DNA from: Paenibacillus phyllosphaerae
GTDB taxonomy: Bacteria; Bacillota; Bacilli; Paenibacillales; Paenibacillaceae
Assembly: GCF_014192105.1 (NCBI RefSeq)
Contig: NZ_JACHXK010000010.1
Span: 62,001-126,000, forward strand
DNA length: 64,000 nucleotides
Reading direction: 5' to 3'
Made by a program: the position numbers and the translations under genes. Below the pieces are notes generated by a model. It did not search any database. It saw only the letters and a list, made by a program, of their open reading frames with translations, and was not told the DNA's origin. This document shows positions 24,787 through 32,840 of the stretch, piece by piece; the stretch's first letter is position 1, and every line of letters begins with the position of its first letter.

Positions 24787-25782
24787 CTAAACGACCGACT
24801 CCTTCGTTTTCTCCGCCTTTGTTTTGCGTTTGGTCGTCTTCTTCGGGGCAGCCTCCACTTCGGGCTCGGCAACGGTTCCGACCGGTTCGGCCGTCTCTTC
24901 CGCCAGCTCGGCTTCCGCCTTGGCTTTTTTCTTGCGAGGCTTGGCGCTCGGCGTGGCAGCTACAGCGGTCGCGGCTGCTCCCGTATCGAGCGTACCCGGC
25001 GCGTCGGGAGCGACCCGCACGGCTTCCAGACTCGCTTGCAGCGCCGCCATCAGATCAAGCACATTCGTGCGCTGCTGCTGATCCGGCGCAACACGCACCT
25101 CTTCACCGGCGATTTTGGTCTGGATCAGATCCAGCAGGCGGCTGCGGTAATCGTCGGTATATTTGGCCGGCTCGAACGGGGTGGACAGCTGCTCGATCAG
25201 CATCCGCGCCATCGTCAGCTCTTTCTCATTCACGTTAATGGCCTCCGGCAAGCCCGGTACCTGCGTAATCGAACGAATCTCGTCCGGGAAGAAAATCGTC
25301 TCCATCGCCAGCGCATCGCCGATCACGCGAATGGCCGCAAGCGAACTTTTGGAGCGGATCGATACTTTGGCCAGACCGATTTTGCCGGATTGGCGCATCG
25401 CTTCGAGCAGCAGGTTATAAGCATTGCCGCCTGCTTGGTCCGGCGAGAGGTAGTAGGTTTTCTGAAAATAAATCGGATCGATCTCGGTCAAATCGACGAA
25501 ATCGAGTATCGTGATCGTCTTGGACCGCTCGTCGCTGACGGATTCGAGCTCTTCCTTTTCGAAGAGGACGAAGCGCCCTTTTTCATACTCGTAGCCCTTG
25601 ACGATCTCGTCGAACGAAACTTCCGCATCGCAGGTGTCGCACTTGCGCACGAAGGCGATCGGGGTGCCGCAGACGCGGTGGATCATCCGCATGGAAATAT
25701 CTTTATCCTCGGTGGCGGAGAACATCTTGACCGGAACGTGGACAAGACCAAAGCTGATCGCGCCTTTCCATACCGTGTGCAT
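24787..25782 (-). CDS. ku: Ku DNA end-binding protein
   Basis: A 331-residue bacterial Ku. The opening WKGAISFGLVHVPVKMFSATEDK is highly diagnostic, followed by HRVCGTPIAFVRKCDTCD and KGYEYEKGRFVLFEKEEL. The Ku core ends near residue 255. The C-terminal tail is Ala/Pro/Lys-rich and ends in a very basic segment (TKRKTKAEKTKE), as in extended Ku proteins where the tail binds DNA or recruits the ligase. It binds broken ends as a homodimer. First gene of the NHEJ operon, divergent from the sspH cluster. Confidence 0.95.
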   Translation of the reverse strand: MHTVWKGAISFGLVHVPVKMFSATEDKDISMRMIHRVCGTPIAFVRKCDTCDAEVSFDEIVKGYEYEKGRFVLFEKEELESVSDERSKTITILDFVDLTEIDPIYFQKTYYLSPDQAGGNAYNLLLEAMRQSGKIGLAKVSIRSKSSLAAIRVIGDALAMETIFFPDEIRSITQVPGLPEAINVNEKELTMARMLIEQLSTPFEPAKYTDDYRSRLLDLIQTKIAGEEVRVAPDQQQRTNVLDLMAALQASLEAVRVAPDAPGTLDTGAAATAVAATPSAKPRKKKAKAEAELAEETAEPVGTVAEPEVEAAPKKTTKRKTKAEKTKESVV

Positions 25783-25859
25783 TCACGCTTCACTCCTTTT
25801 CGGTGGCCATTTTGTCGGTAAGCAGATCACATAAGTCCGTAGTAGCAGTCTTCCCTGAA

Positions 25860-25890
25860 TGCATGAAACTCAACCTTTACGGACATATTT
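25860..25890 (+). promoter_or_regulatory. Possible sigma-G promoter of the sspH pair
   Basis: TGCATG (25860-25865) and CATATTT (25884-25890) are 18 bases apart, close to the forespore sigma-G pattern (TGMATR, CATAMTA). Position before a small acid-soluble spore protein gene supports it; the -10 has two mismatches. Confidence 0.45.
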
Positions 25891-25939
25891 TGATGCGAAA
25901 GACCATTATGGTGACAAGGATAGAAAGGAGATAAGTACG

Positions 25940-26161
25940 ATGAGCGAAGCGGGCAACTCGCCTACGGGTTCCACGAATGACACGAAGCATGAAGGCCGTG
26001 ATGATTATTTTATGGATATCGACCGAATGGTGAACGAGGGGCTCGGCGGCGGTCAAGTGACGCTTCATAACGGTTATATTGACGAGAGCACCACGGATAC
26101 GATGGAGCCGGAGGGCGCCAAATCGAGCCAGAGCGCGAGCATGATTGCCGATGAATACTGA
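25940..26161 (+). CDS. Small acidic protein upstream of sspH
   Basis: A 73-residue acidic, Gly/Thr-rich protein (RDDYFMDIDRMVNEGLGGGQVT, then YIDESTTDTMEPEG). The ATG at 25940 is preceded by AAAGGAGATAAGTACG. The frame reaches 25859 but without another ribosome site. It overlaps sspH by 11 bases, so the two are translated together and are likely forespore genes. The central MVNEGLGGG-QVT and YIDE elements recall DUF4025/YozQ-type small proteins, but weakly, so I leave the family open. Confidence 0.65.
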   Translation: MSEAGNSPTGSTNDTKHEGRDDYFMDIDRMVNEGLGGGQVTLHNGYIDESTTDTMEPEGAKSSQSASMIADEY

Positions 26162-26333
26162 GCGCGCGATCGCAATACTGGAAGCGAAAGAGACGATCCC
26201 CGTCCAATATGACGGCAAGCCGGTCTGGATTGAACGTGTCGATGAACGCGGAGGAACCGCGACCGTCACGATCGAATCCGCAGCTGCGCCTCAGGTGGAG
26301 ACCGTCAAAGTGGAGCAATTGGTGGAAGGTTAA
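26151..26333 (+). CDS. sspH: H-type small acid-soluble spore protein
   Basis: A 60-residue protein matching the SspH family end to end: MNTERAIAILEAKETIPVQYDGKPVWIERVDE, then GTATVTI and a C-terminal VETVKVEQLVEG. SspH is a minor forespore protein made under sigma-G. ATG 26151 overlaps the end of the previous gene, and the ATG two codons earlier is an alternative; neither has a strong ribosome site, so translational coupling is likely. No frameshift. Confidence 0.9.
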   Translation: MNTERAIAILEAKETIPVQYDGKPVWIERVDERGGTATVTIESAAAPQVETVKVEQLVEG

Positions 26334-26432
26334 CTCCGTATAGGAATCAAGCAGTCGCGTGCCTGGTGAGCGGAAAAGAATCATGGTTCATCAGGTGTAC
26401 GATTCCCTTCCTTAACGATAAACAAGATGAAC

Positions 26433-26460
26433 GAACCGTCTCGGCGCGCCGAGGCGGTTC
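26433..26460 (+). terminator. Hairpin after sspH
   Basis: GAACCG-CTCGG and CCGAG-CGGTTC form a strong stem but only TTCTTCGT follows, so it is a weak or Rho-independent-like terminator at best. Confidence 0.45.
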
Positions 26461-26504
26461 TTCGTGCTGCCGGCTGCAGGGAGGCGATGCGCACGCAATA
26501 CTTC

Positions 26505-26690
26505 AGCTACGGCATGCGGGTAGGAGCAAAAGCCAAGGAACCTGCCACCTTTGTTTGGCCCCTCTTACGAAAGGGTAGAAATGCCTAAGAGGACAGGTAG
26601 TCAGCATTAGAATCTGCCGTTGACTATCCGTCTTGGAACTTAACGAAATGCCTTGGCTCGCGCGCATGAAGAGCAGAGAAGGCGACTAAA
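26505..26690 (+). other. Structured, apparently untranslated leader
   Basis: No convincing gene lies in 26461-26704. Nested complementary arms are visible: ACCTG (about 26540) with CAGGT (about 26597), enclosing CCTCTTA with TAAGAGG; GCCAA with TTGGC; and GGTAGTCA with TTGACTATC. This ends about 40 bases before the 53-residue membrane peptide gene. It looks like a cis-regulatory RNA but did not match the riboswitch consensus sequences I know. Confidence 0.35.
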
Positions 26691-26704
26691 AGGAGAGGAT
26701 TACG

Positions 26705-26866
26705 ATGGCAATGGTAGACCGTAATGTCGATATCGAGGAACGTCATGTGGAGAAGCGGCACGATTCTAGCATGGTCGCCTCCACCTTCATCAAGTATGCG
26801 GCGTATATCATCTTAACCTTCGGCGTGTTGTACTTCCTGGTTCGCTATGTGTTCCCGATGTTCTAA
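26705..26866 (+). CDS. 53-residue single-span membrane peptide
   Basis: MAMVDRNVDIEERHVEKRHDS forms a charged cytoplasmic-type head, followed by one membrane helix (IKYAAYIILTFGVLYFLVRYV) and the end FPMF. AAAAGGAGAGGATTACG precedes the ATG, an excellent ribosome site, and a terminator lies 80 bases after the stop. The polar head, hydrophobic tail and strong signals make it very likely real. I recognise no named family. Confidence 0.75.
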   Translation: MAMVDRNVDIEERHVEKRHDSSMVASTFIKYAAYIILTFGVLYFLVRYVFPMF

Positions 26867-26946
26867 GCCAAGGAACAACGGATCAGCAGGATGAAGGATA
26901 AGCGAATCGGCCCAAGGGACGAAAGTTATGAGAGCGGCGGGACATA

Positions 26947-26989
26947 AGAAGCGTATCGACCTGAACTAGGGAGATGCGCTTCTTTTTGT
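26947..26989 (+). terminator. Intrinsic terminator
   Basis: AGAAGCG ... CGCTTCT followed by TTTTTG, after the membrane peptide gene. The remaining bases to 27097 show nothing. Confidence 0.7.
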
Positions 26990-27097
26990 TTGGCCGGTGA
27001 CAGTAGGCGGATGGTTTAACGAACTAAAAGATTTCTTCAAAAACATGTGAAAAACGAAGGAAAATGATAGCCATCTCACAAAATAGCCGACTTTACC

Positions 27098-27126
27098 TTG
27101 GAAAACGAGCAAAAATAAGCTATAAT
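27098..27126 (+). promoter_or_regulatory. Promoter of the yitT-like gene
   Basis: TTGGAA at 27098-27103 and TATAAT at 27121-27126 with a 17-base spacer, 33 bases before the start codon. Confidence 0.7.
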
Positions 27127-27158
27127 AAAGATATTAAGCGAAAATTAGGGGGTAAGAT

Positions 27159-28031
27159 ATGGCGAAAAAAACACAACATATTCGTTTGTCGAAGCTGGAG
27201 GTGCTTCGCCGAATCGTATTTATTACGCTCGGCGCCGCGCTCGTGTCGGTCGCGCTGGAGATTTTCCTCGTTCCGAATGAAGTCATTGACGGCGGGATCA
27301 CGGGTATATCGATTATGCTCGCCCATCTGACGGACCTTCCTCTTGGTATCTTTCTCTTCTTGCTCAATCTTCCTTTTCTCATCATTGGTTATAAGCAGAT
27401 CGGAAAGACGTTCGCGTTATCGACGCTATATGGCGTTATCGTCATGTCGATCGGTACGCAGCTGTTGCACCATGTCGATGCTTTAACGGAGAGCACTTTC
27501 CTTGCGCCGGTCATCGGCGGGGTTATCCTGGGCATCGGGATCGGGATTGTCATTCGCTTCGGCGGGTCGCTCGACGGCACCGAGATCATGGCGATTCTGT
27601 TCAGCAAGAACTTGCCGTTCTCCGTAGGCGAATTCGTCATGTTCATCAACTTGTTCATTCTTGGCAGCGCGGGCTTCGTCTATGGCTGGGACAGCGCGAT
27701 GTACTCGCTCATTGCTTACTATATTGCGTTCAAAATGATCGACGTGACCGTCGAAGGTTTCGACGAATCGAAGTCGGTCTGGATCATTAGCGACGAGGCG
27801 CAGGAGGTCGGCGAAGCGATTATGAGCCGGCTGGGCCGCGGCGTGACGTTCCTCCACGGCGAAGGCGGATTTACGGGCGGCAGCAAGAAGGTCATCTTCT
27901 GCGTGATCACCCGTCTGGAAGAAGCGAAGCTGAAGTCGATCGTCCACGAGCTCGATCCGGTCGCGTTCCTGGCTGTCGGCAACATTCATGACGTGAAGGG
28001 CGGACGCTTCAAGAAACGGGACATTCACTAA
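27159..28031 (+). CDS. YitT family membrane protein
   Basis: A 290-residue protein. About six hydrophobic segments lie in residues 15-200, including FITLGAALVSVALEIFLVPN followed by the conserved GGITGISIML, and a Gly-rich PVIGGVILGIGIGIVIRFGGSLDGTEI. The C-terminal 80 residues form a soluble DUF2179 domain (GRGVTFLHGEGGFTGGSKKVIFCVI ... DPVAFLAVGNIHDVKGG). Both domains and length match the YitT family (UPF0750); substrate unknown. AGGGGGTAAG precedes the ATG. Monocistronic between its own promoter and terminator. Confidence 0.9.
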   Translation: MAKKTQHIRLSKLEVLRRIVFITLGAALVSVALEIFLVPNEVIDGGITGISIMLAHLTDLPLGIFLFLLNLPFLIIGYKQIGKTFALSTLYGVIVMSIGTQLLHHVDALTESTFLAPVIGGVILGIGIGIVIRFGGSLDGTEIMAILFSKNLPFSVGEFVMFINLFILGSAGFVYGWDSAMYSLIAYYIAFKMIDVTVEGFDESKSVWIISDEAQEVGEAIMSRLGRGVTFLHGEGGFTGGSKKVIFCVITRLEEAKLKSIVHELDPVAFLAVGNIHDVKGGRFKKRDIH

Positions 28032-28058
28032 GCCCGGTTAATTGCATCTATGCCCTCA

Positions 28059-28113
28059 GGCGGGCAGGCGACATCTGTTGGTAACAGCAGGTTGGCGCCT
28101 GCCCGCCTTTTGT
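28059..28113 (+). terminator. Intrinsic terminator
   Basis: Perfect 12-base arms GGCGGGCAGGCG and CGCCTGCCCGCC with TTTTGTT. Its tail merges into the -35 of the next promoter. Confidence 0.85.
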
Positions 28114-28141
28114 TGCGGCATGCGGAGTGGGCCGATATAAT
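28113..28141 (+). promoter_or_regulatory. Promoter of the thiL-tsaEBD operon
   Basis: TTGCGG at 28113-28118 and TATAAT at 28136-28141, 17 bases apart, about 150 bases upstream of thiL. Confidence 0.65.
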
Positions 28142-28293
28142 AAAGGCAATGGTTGGTGAAGCCTGTCTTAAGCAGGATTTACCGGTGCGGAGCAAGGCCA
28201 TAGGAACGTCCCGGATTCGGTGAAGGAAGACGTGCGCAAGCAAGGATTTGCCTAGCCGTAAGAATCCAGGGCGCAAGTAGGAGGCGAAGGCAT

Positions 28294-29361
28294 CTGGACG
28301 AGTTCGCAAGCATTCGCTTCTGGACGAAGGACCGGCAGAGCGATGAGCGGCTGCGCGACAATGGCGTCGTGCTCGGCATTGGCGACGACGCGGCCGTGGT
28401 CGAAGCGCCGCCGGATGCGGGCGGCGCGCTGCAGTGGCTGCTGGCGGTCGACACGATGGTGGAGACCGTCCACTTCAATGACGCGACGATGAGCGAAGCC
28501 GACGTCGGCTGGAAAGCGCTGGCCGCGAACATTAGCGATATCGCGGCCATGGGCGGGGTGCCCCGGCATGCGCTCGTCTCGGTGAGCGCGCCAAGGGCAT
28601 GGGAGCCGGCGCGGATTGGCCGGCTCTACGATGGGTTGTACGCGTGCGCCGAGCATTACGGCGTCGCGATCGTGGGCGGCGACACGACTTCGTCGCCGGC
28701 GCAAATGGTGGTGGCCGTGACGGTCGTGGGCACCGTCGAGGCCGGAGCGGCGGTCAGCCGGGCGGGCGCGAGGCCCGGCGACGCCGTGTTCTTGACCGGC
28801 CCCGTCGGCATGTCCGGGGCCGGGCTGCATTGGCTGCTCGCCGCAAGCTCGGCGAGCGGAGAGCAGCCTGTGCCGCACCGCGAGGCACAGGCTGCGGGGA
28901 CGGCGGCGCTCGTTGCGGCGCACCGCCGTCCGGCCCCGTCCGTGCGCGCGGCTCGATTACTCGCCGCGCGATACCGCGTGACGTCGCTGAACGATGTCAG
29001 CGACGGGCTGGCCAGCGAGGCGTGGGAGATCGCCGAGGCGTCGGGGGGCACGCTCGCTTTGCAGCGCGGCATGCTGCCGGTTAGCGGCAGCATGGCGGCT
29101 TACGGCCGCCGATGCGGGATCGATCCACTGGAGTGGATGCTCTACGGCGGCGAGGACTACGTGCTGCTCGGCACGATGGACCCCGCCGATGCGGCTTCCG
29201 CCAAAGAAGCGATGACCGCGGAAGGACTGCCGTTCTACGTGATCGGCACGGTCGAAGCGGGCGGGCCGGGAGTGCTGCTGCAGCGCGATCCGCAGGAAGC
29301 CAAGGCGGGGCGGCCGGTGCGGGAACCGTTAGAGAAGCGGGGATATAATCATTTTAAGTAA
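28294..29361 (+). CDS. thiL: Thiamine-monophosphate kinase, probable CTG start
   Basis: ThiL phosphorylates thiamine monophosphate to the diphosphate cofactor. GIGDDAAVV, VDTMVETVHF, NISDIAAMGG and GGDTTSS are the conserved substrate and Mg-ATP residues. The first ATG-, GTG- or TTG-type start in frame is GTG 28369, directly before GIGDD, which would remove the N-terminal helix. An in-frame CTG at 28294 has AGGAGG 9 bases upstream and starts (M)DEFASIRFW, matching the MDEF opening of B. subtilis ThiL. I therefore call a 355-residue protein with a CTG start. The gene is very GC-rich. It leads the tsaE-tsaB-rimI-tsaD operon as in B. subtilis (ydiA-ydiE). Confidence 0.88.
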   Translation: MDEFASIRFWTKDRQSDERLRDNGVVLGIGDDAAVVEAPPDAGGALQWLLAVDTMVETVHFNDATMSEADVGWKALAANISDIAAMGGVPRHALVSVSAPRAWEPARIGRLYDGLYACAEHYGVAIVGGDTTSSPAQMVVAVTVVGTVEAGAAVSRAGARPGDAVFLTGPVGMSGAGLHWLLAASSASGEQPVPHREAQAAGTAALVAAHRRPAPSVRAARLLAARYRVTSLNDVSDGLASEAWEIAEASGGTLALQRGMLPVSGSMAAYGRRCGIDPLEWMLYGGEDYVLLGTMDPADAASAKEAMTAEGLPFYVIGTVEAGGPGVLLQRDPQEAKAGRPVREPLEKRGYNHFK

Positions 29362-29389
29362 CGTTCGAGATAGAAATGAGGATGGAACG

Positions 29390-29869
29390 ATGAAACAAGC
29401 CGTATGGCATGCTGCTTCGGAAGCCGATACGATCGCCCTCGCGGAACTGCTGGCCTCGTGGGCGAAGCCCGGCGTGCTGCTGGCGTTGGACGGGGATCTC
29501 GGCGCGGGCAAGACGCGCTTCTCGCAAGCGTTCGCCAAGGCGCTCGGCGTGCCTGGCGTCGTGAACAGCCCGACGTTTACGATCATTAAAGAATATACGG
29601 GCGAGCATCTGCCGCTCTATCATATGGATGTATACCGGCTGTCGCTGGAAGAATCGGACGCGCTCGGACTCGACGAGTACTTCTTCGGGGAGGGCGTTAC
29701 GATCGTGGAATGGGCGAGCTTGATTCAGGAGCTGCTGCCGGCGGACCGTCTGGAGCTGTACATCGAGCATCTGGGCGGCGAAGCGCGAAGAATTGCGATT
29801 ACGGGTATTGGCGCTCCGTACCTCGACTGGTGCGATCAACTCGTGAAGATGGGAGCGGGCACAGAATGA
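29390..29869 (+). CDS. tsaE: tRNA t6A synthesis ATPase TsaE
   Basis: A 159-residue P-loop ATPase. Walker A is GDLGAGKT, NSPTFTIIKEY is the conserved switch, and HMDVYRL plus VEWASLI complete the family signature. It drives turnover of the TsaB-TsaD complex that adds threonylcarbamoyl to A37 of ANN-decoding tRNAs. Its stop overlaps the tsaB start (ATGA). GAGGATGGAACG precedes the ATG. Confidence 0.95.
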   Translation: MKQAVWHAASEADTIALAELLASWAKPGVLLALDGDLGAGKTRFSQAFAKALGVPGVVNSPTFTIIKEYTGEHLPLYHMDVYRLSLEESDALGLDEYFFGEGVTIVEWASLIQELLPADRLELYIEHLGGEARRIAITGIGAPYLDWCDQLVKMGAGTE

Positions 29870-30726
29870 TAGAACAACATACGAGTGAAGCTAGCGTGGC
29901 GGGGAGCAAGAATCCGGTCATTCTGGCCTTGGATACGTCGACGGCCGCTTTCGCGGCGGCGCTGATGCGCGGCAACGAGGTGCTGGGCGAGATGCAGTCG
30001 TTGGCCGAACGCAATCATTCCGTCTTTACGGTATCGCATATCAAGACGTTGCTGGCCGAGAACGGGATTGGCGCCGATCAGCTGGACGGTATCGCGGTAG
30101 GCCAAGGACCAGGTTCCTATACCGGCGTCCGCATTGCCGTGACGCTGGGCAAGACGTTGGCATGGATCTGGAAGAAGCCGCTTGTCGGCGTATCGAGTCT
30201 TGAAGGGCTGGCCTACGGGGCCAAGCTTAAGCTTGATCAGCTGGACGATTCGCAGCCGACACGGAGCGGGACGCACTGGTACGTGCCCCTCATGGATGCC
30301 CGCCGGGGACAAGCCTATACGGGGTTGTTCGCCGCGCATTCGGATGACCGCTGGGAACGTCTGGCTCCGGATGGCATTCGGCTAATGGCGGATTGGGTGA
30401 CGCAATTGGCGCAGCTGGCCGAGAGGAATGGGCAGGACGATCGTCCCGAGCGCATCGTGGTACTAGGCGAGTTGGCCGTTCATGAAGCGGAAGGGCTTCG
30501 TCTTCGGGAGCTGCTCGAAGGATTGGGCATCGATGTGCGCCTGCTGCCCTTCGCGATGGAAGGACGCGCGATTGCCGAGCTAGGCGCAGCCAAGCTGCAG
30601 GACGGGGAGCAGGATGAGGTCCACACCTTCGTGCCGAACTATACGCAGCTGACCGAGGCAGAAGTGAATTTGAATGCGCGATTGAAGGCACAGGCGAGTC
30701 AAGGGGTGGGCGCACAAGATGAGTGA
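29866..30726 (+). CDS. tsaB: tRNA t6A synthesis protein TsaB
   Basis: A 286-residue protein of the ASKHA fold. VILALDTSTAAFAAALM at the N-terminus, ERNHSVFTVSHI and VGQGPGSYTGVRIAVTLGKTLAW are diagnostic. It is the scaffold partner of TsaD in the t6A complex. ATG 29866 overlaps the tsaE stop by 4 bases. At about 286 residues it is longer than the E. coli protein; the extra length is in the C-terminal half. It overlaps rimI by 8 bases. Confidence 0.94.
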   Translation: MIEQHTSEASVAGSKNPVILALDTSTAAFAAALMRGNEVLGEMQSLAERNHSVFTVSHIKTLLAENGIGADQLDGIAVGQGPGSYTGVRIAVTLGKTLAWIWKKPLVGVSSLEGLAYGAKLKLDQLDDSQPTRSGTHWYVPLMDARRGQAYTGLFAAHSDDRWERLAPDGIRLMADWVTQLAQLAERNGQDDRPERIVVLGELAVHEAEGLRLRELLEGLGIDVRLLPFAMEGRAIAELGAAKLQDGEQDEVHTFVPNYTQLTEAEVNLNARLKAQASQGVGAQDE

Positions 30727-31216
30727 ATCGGGTCTTAACCAAGAGCAGCTCGAATTCCGCTCGATGACGCAAGCCGACATTCCTGCGATTGTGGCGATCG
30801 AGCAGGAGGCATTCACCAGTCCCTGGACGGCGGAGGCCTTCGTGAACGAGCTGACGAAGAACCATTTTGCCCGCTACATGGTCATGGCCTATTACGGCGA
30901 GGTCATCGGCTACGGCGGCATGTGGACGATTATGGACGAAGCGCATGTGACGAATATCGCGATACGCCACGACTATCGCGGACGCGGGCTCGGCCATCGG
31001 CTGCTGACGGAGCTGCAGCGGGTCGCGGTCATGTACGGCGCGGAGCGGATGACGCTGGAGGTTCGGGTGTCGAACCATGTCGCGCAGCGTCTGTACCAGA
31101 AGATGGGCTTCGAGCCTGCCGGAATCCGGCCGGGCTATTATTCGGACAACCAAGAGGATGCCTTGATTATGTGGGCAGAGCTTCAGCGTGAGAGCGGGGA
31201 AACGTATGACGAATGA
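30719..31216 (+). CDS. rimI: Ribosomal protein S18 alanine N-acetyltransferase
   Basis: A 165-residue GNAT acetyltransferase. The acetyl-CoA site is IRHDYRGRGLGHRLL (Q/RxxGxG/A type), and LEVRVSNHVAQRLYQKMGFEPAG is the RimI-typical region. It acetylates the N-terminus of ribosomal protein bS18. Its start lies within tsaB and its end overlaps tsaD. The family and operon position support RimI; in vitro substrates can be broader. Confidence 0.9.
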   Translation: MSESGLNQEQLEFRSMTQADIPAIVAIEQEAFTSPWTAEAFVNELTKNHFARYMVMAYYGEVIGYGGMWTIMDEAHVTNIAIRHDYRGRGLGHRLLTELQRVAVMYGAERMTLEVRVSNHVAQRLYQKMGFEPAGIRPGYYSDNQEDALIMWAELQRESGETYDE

Positions 31217-32231
31217 GCTGATATTAGCGGTGGAGACGAGCTGTGACGAGACTTCGGTCGCAGTCATCCGCGGCGGCAAAGAAATATTGTGCAATCTGGT
31301 CTCTAGCCAGATCGAGACCCATGAGAAATACGGCGGCGTCGTGCCGGAGATCGCATCGCGTCAGCATGTGGAATCGATTACGCTGATGATCGAACAGGCC
31401 GTGCAAGAGGCGGGTGTGACGCTCGAGGAGTTGTCGGCGATCGCGGTTACGCAGGGGCCCGGACTCGTCGGCTCCTTGCTAGTCGGCGTCATTGCGGCGA
31501 AGACGCTCGCCATGGCGCTGGATATTCCGCTGATCGGCACGCATCATATCGCCGGCCATATTTACGCCAATCAGCTCGTCCATGAGCTGGTCTATCCGTG
31601 CGTCGCGCTGGTCGTATCCGGCGGCCATACCGAACTTGTCGTGCTGGAGCGCGAGGGCGTCTTCCGGATTATCGGCCGGACGCGGGATGACGCGGTCGGC
31701 GAGGCGTACGATAAAGTCGCCCGCGCGCTGAAGTTCCCATATCCGGGCGGTCCGCACGTCGACCGGCTGGCGGGCGAAGCGGAGGAGGAGATCGAGCTGC
31801 CGCGGGCATGGCTCGAGCCGGATTCCTATGACTTCAGCTTCAGCGGGTTGAAATCGGCGGTGCTCGCCGCGATCAATCAGGCGAACATGAAGGGTCTTAC
31901 CCTGGACAAAGGCGCGCTTGCACGCGGCTTCCAGAACTCGGTGATCGAGGTCCTCGTGACCAAAGCGCTGCGCGCGGTGCATGCCGAAGGCGCGAAGCAG
32001 CTGCTGTTGTGCGGTGGAGTTGCCGCGAATAAAGGCCTGCGAACGGCGCTGGCTGCCCGCTGCGAATCGGAGCAGGTGCCGCTGTTGGTGCCTCCGATGT
32101 CACTGTGTTCCGACAATGCGGCCATGATCGGCGCAGCCGCCCATTTGAAGTGGAAGCACGCGGCATTCACCTCGCTGGATATGAAGGCGGAGCCTTCGTT
32201 CTCGCTGGAAGGCTGGTCGGTTCAATCATAG
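31206..32231 (+). CDS. tsaD: tRNA N6-threonylcarbamoyltransferase TsaD
   Basis: A 341-residue ASKHA-fold catalytic subunit. ILAVETSCDETSVAV opens the protein, HHIAGHIYAN carries the two iron-binding His residues, VSGGHTELV and RTRDDAVGEAYDKVAR form the active site, and LCGGVAANKGLR is the conserved nucleotide region. It transfers threonylcarbamoyl to A37 of tRNA. ATG 31206 is preferred over the GTG at 31188. Last gene of the operon; a strong promoter for the T-box leader starts 28 bases later. Confidence 0.96.
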   Translation: MTNELILAVETSCDETSVAVIRGGKEILCNLVSSQIETHEKYGGVVPEIASRQHVESITLMIEQAVQEAGVTLEELSAIAVTQGPGLVGSLLVGVIAAKTLAMALDIPLIGTHHIAGHIYANQLVHELVYPCVALVVSGGHTELVVLEREGVFRIIGRTRDDAVGEAYDKVARALKFPYPGGPHVDRLAGEAEEEIELPRAWLEPDSYDFSFSGLKSAVLAAINQANMKGLTLDKGALARGFQNSVIEVLVTKALRAVHAEGAKQLLLCGGVAANKGLRTALAARCESEQVPLLVPPMSLCSDNAAMIGAAAHLKWKHAAFTSLDMKAEPSFSLEGWSVQS

Positions 32232-32258
32232 CATTGGAAAATTTTATTGGATTCAGAA

Positions 32259-32288
32259 TTGACAGACGATTTAACTTTGGCATATACT
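32259..32288 (+). promoter_or_regulatory. Strong promoter for the leuA leader
   Basis: TTGACA at 32259-32264 and TATACT at 32283-32288 with an 18-base spacer. A stem-loop with TCCTTC/GAAGGGA and ATCGAC/GTCGAT arms follows at about 32306-32351, before the first T-box. Confidence 0.8.
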
Positions 32289-32360
32289 AAGCAGCAACAC
32301 ACACATCCTTCCAGATGCAATCGACTGATTCATCGGTCGATGCTGAAGGGACATACTTCT

Positions 32361-32719
32361 CAAACGCAATGATCAGGAACAGTAAGGTAACGCCGGGATG
32401 ACAGAGAGCTGCGGGTTGGTGCAACGCAGTCGACGGCTGACCTGAAACTCGCCTGGGAGCGGAATGGCGGAGAGCGTAAGGTGGACCGGCCGAAGGCCAA
32501 GGCCCTGCAGACCTCGCATGTACGCCATGACGGCTAACCCCCGTAATCGGGTGCGAAGCTTTCGCGATTTCTAGAGTCGCGGACGGTTTCGTTAAAGGTG
32601 GGCGTTTCCTTTGCTGCAGCTTGAGGCTGCGTGATGAGAAGGCGTCAACAAGGGTGGTACCGCGCGGACGTAAAGTCTGTCGTCTCTTGATTACGATCAG
32701 GAGGCGGCAGGCTTTTTTT
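32361..32719 (+). ncRNA. T-box leader 1 (leucine specifier)
   Basis: A full T-box riboswitch. It opens with an AACGCAATGATCAGGA leader, has a stem I with GAAACTCGCC where CTC at 32448-32450 is the likely leucine specifier, and carries the T-box AGGGTGGTACCGCG at 32651-32664, complementary to the tRNA acceptor end. The terminator is AGTCTGTCGTCTC ... GAGGCGGCAGGCT with a run of seven T ending near 32719. Uncharged tRNA-Leu would stabilise the antiterminator. It is followed not by a gene but by a second T-box. Confidence 0.93.
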
Positions 32720-32840
32720 GTTGAGATGAAACGTGCCTTGCCTTGAAGAAGGCGACGTACCGTTTCGGCCAGCATGTCCGGGCAGCGGGTGTGGAAGCTT
32801 CATACACACAAGACCAAGTATAAACGTAAACGAACATAGA

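Noticed and set aside
24769..25821. 350-residue open frame opposite ku
   Set aside because: Shadow of the ku gene with Arg/His-rich composition.
26366..26578. 70-residue open frame after sspH
   Set aside because: Crosses the hairpin at 26433 and the structured region; no ribosome site and atypical composition.
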